A stretch of DNA of 22,015 bases from Carex sylvatica (GCA_964058845.1 CAXKVR010000901.1:1-22015); one strand, 5' to 3'; shown: positions 1 to 12,386, counted from the first letter of the stretch. Notes: generated by a model not told the origin, from the sequence alone. Numbers and translations are program-made.

Positions 1-2383
1 TACGCCTTGGGCTTGGCCTATAGAGGAACTGCTAATAACAAGGCCATTCACCAACTCCTTCATTTCGCTGTGTCTGATGTGAGTGATGATGTACGCAGGA
101 CAGCTGTCCTGGCACTCGGTTTTGTCCTCTACTCTGAGCCCGAGCAGGTCAGCGAATCCCTACTATTGTGTTCTGAACATTTTTCTATCAATCATCTTAG
201 TGCTTGATATTTGATAATACCCAATTTCCAGTTAATAGATGCAAGGCCATCAAATATGTCGATGTAGACATTCAACCCCTGATATTCAGATGTTAGAAAC
301 CCAAAGAAATAATCAAGCACATGAATCAAAAACTGAAAATAGTGACGAACAGGAGTGTCCTGGTGTGGTATTAGTACAGTTGACAGGACATAATATACAG
401 GTAAAGAGTACAGCAGACAGTGTACTTCTGCCAGATACTGGACTTTCTGAGTAATAAGATCTAAATCAACTTGTATTTGTTCTTCAACTAATTGGAGTTA
501 CCTATTGTGCAGACCCCAAGAATAGTGTCGCTTCTTTCTGAGTCATACAACCCGCATGTGCGGTACGGTGCAGCTATGGCAGTAGGAATCTCTTGTGCTG
601 GAACAGGATTGAGCGAAGCAATCTCTCTCCTTGAACCCCTCACATCAGATGTAGTTGATTTCGTTCGACAAGGTGCACTAATAGCTATGGCCATGGTGAT
701 GATTCAGACCAATGAAGCATGTGACTCCCGAGTAGGCGCATTTAGGTATTACTTTTTCCTTGTCCTTTTCGTACTTTCCTGGAACTTTTATAGTGAATGA
801 TCTTATTAGCTAGCCTGGGGGCATTTACAACATTGGTTCCCTTAACCCAAAAAAGTCAAATAACAATGCTGGTGAAGATGATGGTTAATATTGGCGAAAA
901 GAATTCCCAAACAGGAATAAGAAACAAGTGAGACCTAGCATAAACATACATCAACCACCAATAACACATTCCATAATGTGAACCAAGTGTATTACTTAAA
1001 GTGTACAGTATGGTGTACATACATCTTGTACTTGAGTTCAGAATGCTTTAAATAATTTAGATCTCTGACCTTTTGTCCTTCCTCCCAGGCGTCAATTGGA
1101 GAAGATAATCCTGGACAAGCATGAGGATGCGATGAGCAAGATGGGGGCCATACTGGCCTCTGGGATCCTGGACGCAGGTGGCCGCAATGTTACAATCCGC
1201 CTCCTCTCAAAGAATAAACACGATCGCCTTACTGCGGTGATTGGTCTTGCAGTATTCAGCCAGTTCTGGTACTGGTATCCCCTCATCTACTTCCTTTCCC
1301 TCACCTTCTCACCCACTGCCTTCGTAGGCCTCAACTATGATCTCAAGGTCCCCAAGTTTGATTTCATGTCACATGCCAAGCCTTCACTGTTTGACTACCC
1401 CAAGGCCTCTACTCCCCAGGCGACAACAACTGCAGTGAGGCAACCAACTGCAATCTTGTCAACTTTCGCCAAGGCGAAGGCAAGGGCTGCAAAAAAGGAG
1501 GCTGAGAAGGAGAAGGCAGCATCTGGTGGTGGTTCAGCCGAGAAGGTTGCCTCGCCAAGCGAAGGGGCTGCAAAGACTGCTGAGAAGCCAGAGAAAGATA
1601 AAGATAAGGAATCTGATGCCATGCAGGTAAGGTTTTACGACAAGTGTACATTGTTGGCAATTATAGTGCTTGCGTCCATGTGAATATTTGTTGTCCACCA
1701 TCCAGAGGAAGCATCCGCCTTCTCTTTTATTGTGTACACAAAATTCAATATTCTTTACCACCTTTTGGTTCTGTATTCTGTTCTATCCTTTTTGATGAAT
1801 CATTTTCCTTTATGCCTATTTCAGTTCTCTTCAATTGCTTTGCCTTCTGTTGACTTGTTTATGTTCAGAATGCACTTATCACAGTTATTACCTAAACCGG
1901 CAGTTCCACGAGTAAAAGCATAAGCAGAGGGTACAGTTACAAAATCACGAATGAAAATGATGTTTAGATATTGGAGGCGTACTTCATTTAATAAGTAGGA
2001 ATTGGTATTACAAAAATAAATCATAAATTTGAAAATAATTTTATAATGCTCAGGTGGATAACCCAGCTGAGAAGAAGCCAGAGCCAGAGCCAACATTCCA
2101 GATCTTGATGAACCCTGCAAGAGTGGTTCCCTCACAAGAGAAGTACATCAAGTTCTTGGAGGGATGCCGATATGTACCGGTCAAGCTGGCGCCATCAGGA
2201 TTTGTTCTACTGAGAGACCTCCAACCTTCTGAACCTGAGGTTTTTACCCTCACTGATGCACCTGCTGCTGTTTCTTCAAACCCTAGTGCCACAGTCCCAG
2301 CCAGTCAGTCACAGCAGACCTCTTCAGCCATGGCTGTAGATGAGGAGCCACTACCACCCCAACCTTTTGAGTATTCACCTTGA
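1..2383 (+). CDS. RPN2: 26S proteasome regulatory subunit RPN2 (PSMD1 family), C-terminal part
   Basis: RPN2 is the large scaffold subunit of the proteasome base; it helps hold the regulatory particle together and supports substrate processing in nucleus and cytosol. Four exons join in frame: 1-147, 513-745, 1089-1626 and 2054-2383 (TGA 2381-2383), with introns 148-512, 746-1088 and 1627-2053, all GT...AG. They give 415 residues; the usual protein is about 1000, so the N-terminal half lies left of the window. Visible are proteasome/cyclosome repeats (GLAYRGT..., LALGFVL..., [18 protein letters not shown]), then a long Lys/Glu/Ala-rich linker ([16 protein letters not shown]) encoded near 1470-1620, and the conserved C-terminal block ([34 protein letters not shown]) ending in FEYSP. 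The reading frame is intact with no stops, so this looks functional. NUP88 follows in the opposite direction. Exon joins are inferred from reading frame and family similarity. Confidence 0.95.
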
Positions 2384-3767
2384 AGTTGCTTATCAAAGTT
2401 ACTGTCCATGTTGCAACCAATGAGACAGGTGGGTGTGTGGGTGGGTGGAGATTTGAATGACCATTTATGATTGTTTATGTCTGCTGCGGGGCTGGTGCTG
2501 TATCTCGACTCATTTTCTTGGTAATATCAAATTTGTGTTAATTTATGGAGTAAGTTTGGGGAAAGTTGGTTTTTGAGAACTTGTGGAATTGGTTGTTCAT
2601 GTTGATTCAAAAGGTTCCTTATGTTTCCTTGTTTGGTAGTTTTGGACTAGACATAAGATTAGTCATTAGTTGTCCCCACTAGAACATGTTTAGTTCAAGT
2701 TATTTGCTTTGCAGTTGCAATGACGTATGTTTCTGATGTATTTCTTTTTATCACTGTCATGTTGTATCTTGAATCTCATTATGTTTTTTATCAACTCACT
2801 GAGCATAAAAAGTACACGATATTTGGTTCCTCTTGGTTCGGCCTGAAATCTGTAATTATGTTTTTCTTACACCAATTATGCCTGGGGAACAAGATATGTT
2901 ATCCAGATAAGAAATCTGCCTCTTAAGATGAAACAATTGTTAGAGCTCCGGTTTCTTATAGACTTTCCATCCAAAAGAAATGAAAGAAGAAAAGGCTTCC
3001 ATCAAATAAGAAAAAAAAATGTGAGCTTCAGCCTGAGAACATGGAGTTGCGAAAAAAGAGGAACCAACTTTGTTTTTGGATTAGAAAGGCCACTTTTTTA
3101 TCGAAAAATAATCTGTAAAATAAATTATCGAGTGAAATAATGACGAATAAACTCACTCTGCCTGACATGCTTTTCGTATTTACTTATGCCCCTTTTTCCT
3201 CGAGTCCATTTTGGTCATAGGAGGGTGCAGAATTGGGTCTAATGCGGTAATGGAAACCGCCTTGGGTAATTCAAAATTTGTTATTTCCCGAGAACTATCC
3301 AACCTATCAGATACTCCGAGAGAAGTTGGCACTCACAATGTGTAAGCATGTCAGTAGCAACCACAAAAATATAGAACCAACTTCTTAGGCAGCCATGTTG
3401 CATTGATCTCTTGCATCCCATAATCTCAAGGATGAATCTGCTCCTAAGCCCTCCCAAATCCACATCAATTCAAGACTGTCGTATCTTTGGCAATATTGAT
3501 GCAGCGGAGTTATTTAACTTTTGTTTTTATAACAGAAAGGTATCATTCTTGACCCCCAAAGATAACATATTCTACTTGTTTAGTTTTGTCTAACAAATTT
3601 CTCTTTTCTCATCACCACAAGTGTGGCCTGAATCAAAGGTGTAAGAGTATCCGTCAACTAAATTGTCAACTAAATTATCAGTTCAAACACACAAGCTAAA
3701 ATAAAATTTCAAAATATGCATTTGATCAAACTAAACTCCAATATGATGTTTGACATAATTTAATCAG
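2384..3767. other. Convergent 3' intergenic region between RPN2 and NUP88
   Basis: The stretch begins with the RPN2 3' untranslated region and ends at the NUP88 stop codon on the other strand. It is AT-rich with T-rich runs typical of plant 3' UTRs. Short open frames here (for example 2720-2926) show no recognisable protein. I see no tRNA, no transposon ends and no clear polyadenylation signal close to either stop; an AATAAA at 3119-3124 is far from the RPN2 stop and is not claimed. Confidence 0.6.
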
Positions 3768-6700
3768 TCACATTTCCAGAATAGCAAAATGCTCTTGAAG
3801 TAATTTCAGCTTCTGTGTATTTTCCTTGTTCATGATTGAAAGCTTCTCGAGTGACGGTTTTAAAAGAGAGGCCTGTGCCTCTGATGCAGGGGCCCTCCCC
3901 CTCAGTGCTGTTCTTCTCGGAGTAACTGAAGAAGCATGACTACCATTGTACCGCTTCATCCTTGAACCGAGTGCCTCTATGGCTGAGTGCAACGCATCCA
4001 ACTCTACTCCCACAAATCTATCTGCATTAGTTCAAAGATATCAAAAATTCAAAAATAGAATCTACAAAATTTTAGCATTTCAGAAAATTGTTGAATAGCC
4101 CCCCAAGAGAAATATCATCCACACACCACTTCCCCTATTTTATTTATAATAAACGGCAGAATGATTTTTTGTGCTCTTGGCTAGTGTTATGATACTTTCT
4201 GCAAGTCTCAAGAGTTTTGGTGCAGTACTCAGGAAATTATTCCTATGAAGAAGTTCCAAATTTTCAAGAAATGGAATTGCAAGGACAAGATCGCCAACAA
4301 TTAGATAGGGACAAATGTAAATTTTTTGGGTCTTGGTTTGCTACAATATCTGCATACACGTGTTCCCTGGTAATAAATGGCACAGTCTAGTACATACCGA
4401 GCTGTGCCCTGAAATCTTTCTCGGCTTTAGATAACGGCTTCTTGTTTGCCAAAGGCAAATTTTTTAGTTTATTCAAACGTCTCTCCAACTCGGTATGAGA
4501 TCCGCAAGCACGGTCTATTCTCTCGTGTATACTCTCTTCTTTAGTTTCAACAATTTCAAGTAACATCTTCACGGCGTTTATTTTTTTGTTTTGTTCTTCC
4601 ATCAAAGATTTCAGGTGCCCTATGCGCTGCTTCAGCTCAATAGATACCTAATAAACTTTTATCAGTTACTAATTGAGAGTTAATTATAACCACAATGATC
4701 TAGGAAAGCGACTGAGAATTCAGAACAGCATGATTGAAACACTGACATCAATTGAGAGAAACTTCATACATGCTATTATTATATAATTGATGTTTAGCTA
4801 AGGCATAATTAACTAAAGTTCTGAGTCATTGGAAAGTTTTAAATAATTGAGGTGAAATCAAGTTAAGTTTCCATTAAACTTGGGATTAGTGGAATGCACG
4901 CCCACCTTCAATTGACCTAACTTTAACTTTCTTGCTTATTCTCTTTATGGACCTTCACTGCACAATGAAGATTTATAGGGGGGTAAATTGGGCTTGTACT
5001 TGGATGAAGCAGACATGCACGAGTGAGGGCAAACCTAATCAAAATTCAATCAAATCCAGGTTTCAATCACAAACCGAGACTTGATAGGATTGAAAAGAAG
5101 TCATAAAGAAATAGCACCTTATGCGCATACTCCACATAATTCTCTCGAAAAATCTTCATATAATGATGAAGTGTCGACCGACCTTCAATTGATTCAGGAT
5201 CCATCATTTTCAAACTCCCGGATGAATTCAAAACTATTGCCTTTGGCCCAGCCAGCAAATCTTTACTCACATTTGTCATAACTCCACTTGATGCATCAAT
5301 GCTTCCCGCTTCACCAGTTTCCCCCAAATCGACTATCACAGTCTCTTTCCACACCTTCATCTCAATCACAATGCATTCATAATTTTGTGTAACTCCAATT
5401 ATATGAGAATCACCAAATGAATCTGCTATGGCAGCAAACCCGTTAAGCCCCGTATTGTTCCCTATGTTAAATACAGGCTGAACAGAAGGTGGTTTTGCAC
5501 TTGTAGGTCCAACATCCACATCAGAGAAAGGGAGGAAATTAAGTGTGACCGCATCTGCACCCCCAGAGTGGACACAGTAGAACCTCTCTGCTATGACTGG
5601 GTCAGAAAATAGAGATAAAGACGGACCCTGCTGCTTTTGAGATGGGTTGGATAATGACAGATCAACTACTGCTAACTCAAGCAAGGGGGGAGTCTGGCCG
5701 GAATCACCAGTGTTGTGTGGGAATGACTCACAAATCATGGCAACACCTTTTACTTGGTGATTTGAGTCAAGGCTGAAGTGAGGCCCAGCATCAGTGGCCC
5801 ATTGCGGGTGAATTTCATCAGCTAAAGCTTGTATATAGAGAAGGCCAGTATTAAAGGCAGCTACAAGGATCGAGTCTTTCCCAGCTGAGGTATACAGGAA
5901 GCTGACAGCTCGGCCTTTTAGAATGCCGGTCTCTTGGCCGTGGGAAATGTTGCGGAGAGGACCCTGCAGGAGTTCAAGTTGTTTTGGTGAAAATAGGCAA
6001 CAAAAAGTAACATAATTGAAGAAAGCAACAAGACATGCACCATCATAATCCATGAAGAAAACCTCAAATTAGCTTTAAATATTTAAGGACATAAATCATA
6101 TCGACCATAACTGCAATAATACAATCCAACCATGAATTTTCACATTCAATCTATTCGTATTTCGTTTTGTTCTATTTGAGGTTTGGTAATGTGAATTAGA
6201 TTGTACAACAAGACGTCAGAAAAAAAAAATCATTTACACTCTGTCCATAGAAAAAATCCTTTTAAAAAAAGATAAATGGAGAATAAAGCAACCTGTAATA
6301 CGAGCGAAGCATCTAGAGAGGCATAAGCACAGGCCCTACACACTGACAAGCCGTGATGTTCTGACTCCGGTAGCATTTCTGGAAAGGTTTCTTCTAGCCA
6401 AGAGAGAGCCAAACGTGAAAATTTAGCTGCATTTGAATGTGCAGCCTCCAATTCAAAGGATTTAACATCATCATATATTTCTTTTATATGCTTCTGATTG
6501 TACAGGCTACGAAGAAAAGGGAAAACAACATAAAAGTGTAAACCATTAGTTTAAACAAACACTGGAAGATATCATATATAATTTTTATTTGTAATCCTTT
6601 GAAATATACCTTCCAAATGGAACAGCTGGGCAGAGAATATAGATTGAACCATCACTAAACAAGAAAAATATCTGAAAAATAATATCAAGGACATCTATTA

Positions 6701-8985
6701 GAAAAATCAAAAGGAATTACAGTCGAGCATTTTGGTTCTGGTTCAAGCTTTATACCTTGTAAACATTTCACAGTTTTACTCAATACCACTAAAATATGGT
6801 AGAAGACCCTTCTGACCTACTCTCTAAAATTTTCACCTTGGTACCCTATTACCCAATGTACAACACATAATGTGCGGTACCAACTGGCATAGGCCAAGAT
6901 CCACACTGTATCTAATTGGTCCAGTGAGAAGCTTTTAGGCATGTTCCTAAAAAATTCAACCACCATACAAGCCTAAAAGAAAGGACAAAGGGATGAGATG
7001 GAACTTATGGTATTCAATCAGTATATATCCGTATCTTATGATAACTGCATGAAAATAAAATTAGATACTTACAGAGAAAGTGTCCCACAAATGATGAGCT
7101 CCATGTGAGAATGCAACCGGGCATAACGAGACAGCACTTTGGCCTCTGCCGGATGGCTCCAGCTGGAGGTAAAACTCCTGCTCGGGTTTCTCCAAATCAG
7201 ATGACAGATCAAACAGTCTACAAAAGGAAGGCGTGATAAGATAAAAAAGCAAGCAATTTATAATTCTTTTAGCTCTGAGAGAAAAGAACTTCATTAAAAG
7301 AAAGAGAGATGAAAATGATTTAATCAAAATGGAGAAAGGCTCAGTTGTTTACAATAGTAACAAAGCACTATAGATTACTGCACTGGCTAGTATGATAAAC
7401 TATGTAATCCATTTGTAAGGTTCAATACTCCACTGTAATTTATAATGTGCTAATGTACTTAGCATGGTTGCTCAAGTACACAGATAACACCTTCGAAACT
7501 ACTTTCCGCTGTTTCAAAAGTGTTTTTAGAAGGGTATATGGCAACCAATTTCCAATACATTTGAAATTTTAGGATGGCACCTGAAAACAGCATCTGAAGT
7601 CAGAAGACAAATATGGGCTCTGCTTAAGGGGTGCCAAGAAGCTTGGAGCACTCGTATTCCCTTATCCTGACCTGACAAAATTTGAGTTGCAACTGGTACA
7701 GCCCTGTTTGCGCACTTTGCATTAGGATCCTTAAAAAGTGAGAAAATTTGAAAACCCAATGACACTGAAATTGAAATTAGCTTTTCACAGGAGAAAAAAA
7801 AAAATACACACACATGCAACTTATATGAAACATCTATACTGCTCATCAAATATATGGTCAGAAAACCGACCTGCAAATTACCGTTTCGCCATTTGTTGTG
7901 GTCTTGTCAAAAATGTTGATCAGGGTTAGCTTGTCCGACCCAGCAATAAGTAGAGATGACCCGTCTATATTTAGTGAGATCTGACACACCTCATGTGTTA
8001 TTTGAATACTTGGGACCAGAGTCTACAAATCAAAATTTCAAGACAGGTAAAAAGAAGGGCAATTTTCAGATGTAACAAGAACAAAATTGGATACCAATGT
8101 ATATTTGGGTACCACTGTAGAACCGTTATTACCAGATGGAACTAAGCAGATTTGGTGAGTAATAATTACTTTGTATTTCTGCTGCTGCCTAGTCTGTTAT
8201 TGTTATTTATTTGGGGTTTACAACTGATTAGTATAAAACTTTTGCAAAGACAAGCTAGGATATTACAGGCATATAATTGACAATGAAGTTTGGGAAATAA
8301 GAGAGTAAAACATTAAAAGAAAACACCAAAAAGAGAGGAAAAAAAAGCATGAAGCCAGCTAGAAATTTTTGTCCCGGACTCACCCACCTAACCCATTAAG
8401 CAATGTCACTCCTTCAACCATGTACTAAGTTTAAACTTGTAGATACTTATACAAATTGTGCTGGGTTCACACGTGGAACAAGAGGTTAGTGGGAAGCCTG
8501 GCAAGCAGAATCATTCTTTAAAAAACATAAAACGCACAGCATACGTACAATGGGAAACCGCTTTCTCCGATGAAATAAATGAATGAGAAATCACAGACCT
8601 CAGATGGCACGGCTGCCTCGACTGAAACCTGATCTAACGTCTCAGAACCATCGTCGGAATCTTGTAACCGTACGGACAGTCTGTGAATCCCTCGTATGGC
8701 TGGGTCCCAAAGGTAAAACCGGGACCTCACCGCGTCCCATGCGACTAGACTGCCGCCGCTTCCCGGCTTGAAATCAGAGCTGGGCTGGGAGTTTCTGACA
8801 GAGGCAAAGACCGGGTGACTGGCGAGTGGAACCCACTCAATAAAGGATCTCTTGCTGGGTTTGGAATTAGGAGAATTGGCGAGAGGGAATGGTGAAGAAA
8901 GAGAAAGGGAGGTTGTAGGGGACGGAAGCGGCGGAGAGAGGGGAGGAGAAGGAGGCGGAGATGGTGGCGCAGAAATTCGTGTCAT
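3768..8985 (-). CDS. NUP88: Nuclear pore complex protein NUP88 (plant MOS7), complete, nine exons
   Basis: NUP88 is a nucleoporin of the cytoplasmic side of the pore that controls CRM1-dependent export; in Arabidopsis MOS7 is needed for nuclear retention of immune regulators. Exons in transcript order: 8985-8599, 8022-7882, 7729-7581, 7217-7073, 6671-6610, 6506-6293, 5963-5118, 4647-4398, 4021-3768. All introns are GT...AG and phases agree, giving 2448 nt or 815 residues, the usual plant length. Residues 1-25 are Ser/Pro-rich low complexity. A beta-propeller-like region follows (FIEWVPLASHPVFASV, FYLWDP, LQASWHPLSRAHICLLTSDA, RLFDLSSDLEKPEQEFYLQ, FFLFSDGSIYILCPAVPFG, KGRAVSFLY, LLAGPKAIV). 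From about residue 635 there is a charged coiled coil (ENYVEYAHK, MEEQNKKINAVKM, HERIDRACGSH, KKPLSKAEKDFRAQL), ending FAILEM. The start is the first ATG before the conserved block. In exon 9 only the acceptor at 4022 avoids a stop. Confidence 0.93.
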
Positions 8986-9118
8986 TTTGGGATTCTGGAG
9001 AGGTTTTGGGTCGGACGGAGAAAACGGGTGCTATAAATTAGAAATTGGTGAGTGGGACTGTTGTTCACTTGTTTCACAGTAACATCGCGTATAATTGGTT
9101 TTTCTGAACCCTTTTGAG
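8986..9118 (-). promoter_or_regulatory. NUP88 upstream region, cut short by a transposon nest
   Basis: These 133 bp are all that separates the NUP88 ATG from the outer hAT-like element. They must hold the 5' UTR and core promoter unless transcription starts inside the transposon. A CCAAT pentamer lies on the minus strand at 9093-9097. The only TATA-like string (about 9031-9038) points the wrong way for NUP88, so I call no TATA box. The start site is not determinable from sequence alone. Confidence 0.4.
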
Positions 9119-9133
9119 CAATGTTATTAAATA

Positions 9134-10081
9134 GGAAAAATTTCCTATGTACCCATCTAAAATTTTAAAATAGCCAATTTCTCCATGAAATCATCAAAAT
9201 ATTTAATATTCCCATCAAAAATTAACTTCTTTTCTACTATCTCTATTTATTTATTTTATCTTTTATTTAATTAATTTTAAAATTAGACTGACCATCATAC
9301 CTTTTAAAATTAAAGGGAGATGTCCATTAATAGAATTGAACAAGAGCTTCCTTTGAAGCTGCTTCATCTTCCTCCGAGTGTTATGTGTCAAATATTTCAC
9401 CTCCTCTTCCTTCTGTTATTTGCTCTAGCTTTCTGTCCTGGTCTAGTGCTATTCGCACCATCTCTCTCTCGGTCCTCTGTCCTTGTTATCTAGTACAAAT
9501 AAGCATCAAGTATCACCTCCCCTTCAAGTCAAAGCAATAGAATTCATGTGTCATGAGATCGAAAGACCCTTGTGCAAGAGAAGAGGGAGCAGTTTTTGTG
9601 TGAGGGCCTCAGCTTGATTTCACTCACGATTAACTCAACTCCCTCAATAATTACACCCAATTTCGCAATATAAGAAATCGGACAAGAACAGTAAAGAAAA
9701 GATAAAGTGGAGTTGGTGAGTTGGTGGTTCCAACAAATTATCACTTTATTTTCTAATCGAATCGTTACAAGTATTGCCTTAATATAGGCGATCCTTTACG
9801 AAAAGAATTATTTAAATCTATCATTTAGATTACTCAAATGAACTTCTGATTGCCATTTGGACATACACATCAGCGTATTTTTCTATGCAGGGGTGCCCGG
9901 TTAGGAATTTAAAGGACATAATGGTCAATTTAATTTTTTAAATAATTAAATTAAAAGTAAAATAAATAAATGGAGATAGTAGAAAGCAAGTTAAATTTTG
10001 ATGGGATATTGGATATTATAATAATATTATGGGAAAATTGGCTATTCTAAAATTTTAAATGGGCATACCATAAATTTTCCC
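9134..10081. mobile_element. Mutator-like element D with ~190-bp terminal inverted repeats
   Basis: A perfect 9-bp target duplication TATTAAATA flanks it at 9125-9133 and 10082-10090. The ends GGAAAAATTT... and ...AAATTTTCCC begin inverted repeats that stay alignable for about 190 bp (9134-9325 against 9905-10081), sharing blocks such as AAAATAGCCAATTT and CTACTATCTC(T/C)ATTTATTTA. Long TIRs plus a 9-bp duplication define Mutator-like elements. The interior (about 9330-9900) is less AT-rich, has only short frames, and encodes no transposase I can recognise, so this is a non-autonomous copy. The interior could be a captured fragment, but its source is unknown. Confidence 0.9.
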
Positions 10082-10929
10082 TATTAAATACGGTTATTGA
10101 TGCGATATGCAGTATGCGGAAGGCTACCGCATAACGCATATTATTTGTATGTACACGTTATTATTTGTATATGAATATTGTGGTGTATATAATTCTTGAT
10201 TAACTTTGTTATAATATCTAAAAGAATAGGGCCTTCAATAAAAAATTATATTAGATGAGAGAAAAATATGCATTTCTTTTGTCCCGACATGTGACTTAAA
10301 GTGCATCTAGACTATAGTCTAGTTTATTACTCCAGAGCACATGTGACCTAGTGTTTTTTCTCTTTATTGACCCATTTGAACCAAACCGTGGATTCTTTGG
10401 TTTATTGGGTCCGGTTTTAGATAAAAATTGGCTGGTTTAATTGAAAATATCCGGTTTTAATGCACATTCAATCTAAACAACAAGCCAAATCGAAAATAGG
10501 TCCAGTTTTAATAACAATGAGCATAACTTGAGAATCAAGCCGAATCATCTAAAAGATTTATATCTACTTAAAAGAAGAGAAGAAGAAATTTAAGAATATC
10601 AATCATATCTAGTGAAATAGGCAATATATAGTATTTGATTATTTGTCATTAATTCTAATGATTGTTTTTCATATTTAGCATGATATACAAAATATTTCTG
10701 AATTAATAAATAGACATGTAAGAGCCGTGTAATTCATACAAAAAAAAAAATTAAGAGGAAAAGAAGATTTATGAGTCTTGTTCTTGAGTTCTTGAATTAT
10801 TCTATTAATTTTAACAATATCTATTGATTATATGGCACCTCTAGTTATCGACTATGCAAATACAAACATATTAGATCCAAAAGCAGATCCTTTATTAGTC
10901 CCCAGCTCATACACAAAAGCATATTGTAG

Positions 10930-11181
10930 CCTTTTGTTTGGCCCAAAAACAGTGGAGTTCAGATCCAATAAAGTAACTCAATTGTTGGATTTTAGATTTG
11001 GACCGTCCAATTCAAATCTATGACAATCCATCCGAAGTAGAGCGCACATATTCCGAACAAGAAATCCGAATTCTGAAACAATCTCGAGCAACAGATTTAA
11101 ATCAGACGGTCTCAATTTAAAACTCAAAAGTTGGGTTACTTTAGGGGATCCAGACCCCACTTCGTCTAAACAAAACAAATA
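10930..11181. repeat. Inverted-repeat element H (~90-bp arms) inside E
   Basis: The left arm (10930-11022) and right arm (11089-11181) pair as inverted repeats. The left has TAAAGTAACTCAA and GACCGTCCAATTCAAATCT; the right arm read on the minus strand has TAAAGTAACCCAA and GACCGTCTGATTTAAATCT. The loop is about 66 bp. I found no clean target duplication, so boundaries are approximate and the superfamily is open. A MITE or foldback element is likely. Confidence 0.55.
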
Positions 11182-11216
11182 AAGCGTTCCGCATCCTATA
11201 AAAACAAGATAGGAAT

Positions 11217-11404
11217 AGGTCCAATGGACATTGGACATACTTTTATGTTCAATTAGCTCTATCACCATACGATTAGCATTAAGATCTGTGTGCACAAAAA
11301 TTGATAAAAACTCATACGGATTTTGGAGCACACAAATCTTGATGCAATTTAATAGTCAGATCACCCATCAAATCAAAGTAGATCCAATGGACATCGGACC
11401 TACT
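11217..11404. repeat. Pair of 25-bp direct repeats
   Basis: AGGTCCAATGGACATTGGAC and following bases at 11217-11241 recur at 11380-11404 as AGATCCAATGGACATCGGAC and following bases, with about four mismatches in 25. Each copy contains a small palindrome-like TCCAATGGACATTGGA core. A TATAAAAACA string lies near each copy (about 11198 and 11412) but on opposite sides. Function is unknown; it may belong to the same inserted block as H. Confidence 0.5.
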
Positions 11405-11489
11405 CCGAAATGTATAAAAACAGGCAGTAGTTGGAGACGATATGGTAAAATACTCAACTAGACCTCTAGTCCGTCCGGATGAGTGGAAC

Positions 11490-12223
11490 TAGTGGGCTGC
11501 TCTCGGACCGGGCTCGGGCGGACCGGGTTTACCCGGGGTCGGGCCACGGGTTTGGTCGGGTACGGGTAGGTCGGGTAAACGGGTATCTCGGGGCGGGTAT
11601 ACTCGGGTATAATTTTCAAAAACCGTACCCGACCCGAGTTTTACCCGTGCCCGTGGTACCCGGCACGGGTAGGGCGGTCCGGGTATGGTACCCGGTCCGG
11701 GTTGGGTACCCGGTCCGGTCCGGTTTTTTTTTTTCTGTTTTTTTTCTGGTTTTTTCTGTTTTTTTTTTTTTTTTTTTTTTAGGCGGCAAATTCGAAATTT
11801 CAAAAAAATTTGAATTTTTTCGAATTTTTTCTGAATTTTTTTGAATTTTTTCTGAATTTTTTTGAATTTTTTTGAATTTTTTTGAATTTTTTTGAATTTT
11901 TTAACGGGTACGGGTCGGGTACGGGTCGGGTACGGGGTCGGGTACGGGGTCGGGTACGGGTCAGGTCGGGTCGGGTCGGGTCGGGTCGGGGTCGGGTCCG
12001 GGTCCGGATCGGGTTGGTCGGGTCGGGTCGGGTCGGGTCGGACTTAAATCGGACCGGGTTTGGTCGGGTTTTGAACCAAAAAATCGTACCCTACCCGTTT
12101 TTTACCCGTACCCGTCTACCCGTTTACCCGACCCATACCCGGGCTCAGGCACGGGTAACCCGGGTAACGGGCACGGGCGGGTACGGGTCGGGTCCGACCC
12201 GGGCGGGTAAAAGCAATACTCTA
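11490..12223. mobile_element. hAT-like element F with massive GGGTC/ACCCG subterminal repeats
   Basis: A perfect 8-bp target duplication AGTGGAAC lies at 11482-11489 and 12224-12231. The ends are TAGTGGGCTGCTC... and (read from the right) TAGAGTATTGCTTTT..., a short diverged TIR. Between them are two GC-rich zones (11502-11720 and 11903-12210) made of CGGGT, GTACGGGT and inverted ACCCG units, separated by T-rich DNA. Repeated subterminal motifs in both orientations are the usual transposase-binding arrangement of hAT elements. No transposase is present, so it is non-autonomous. The long open frames here are artefacts of the repeats. Confidence 0.85.
11811..11902. repeat. Tandem GAATTTTTT low-complexity array
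   Basis: About nine to ten copies of a 9-11 bp unit GAATTTTTT(T/C)T sit in the middle of element F, preceded by a poly-T run at about 11757-11780. This separates the two GC-rich halves of F. It is simple-sequence DNA. Confidence 0.8.
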
Positions 12224-12386
12224 AGTGGAACTGGCTTTCGGGTATTACTGATGCCTGATTCGTTTCTTAATTTTAATAATATAATAATATTATTTGGATT
12301 CCAATGAATTCGGATTTCTTTTAATAAAATAAAATATTTAGTATGCGGCCAGCATATATGATTTTTATATGATTATAGACTGCATA

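Noticed and set aside
1395..1761. Minus-strand open frames opposite RPN2
   Set aside because: They mirror the Lys/Ala/Glu-rich exon of RPN2 and its following intron, with no independent support.
9031..9038. TATA-like string as the NUP88 TATA box
   Set aside because: TATAAAT is on the plus strand while NUP88 is transcribed from the minus strand, so the orientation is wrong.
10978..11331. 117-codon minus-strand frame inside element E
   Set aside because: It spans one arm and the loop of the inverted repeat H and reads into the other arm, so openness is likely chance. No domain was recognised.
11479..12307. Long open frames on both strands with Gly/Arg/Val- or Pro-rich translations
   Set aside because: They are produced by the GGGTC/ACCCG repeats of element F, which lack stops in several frames. 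Composition is repeat-like and no domain is visible.
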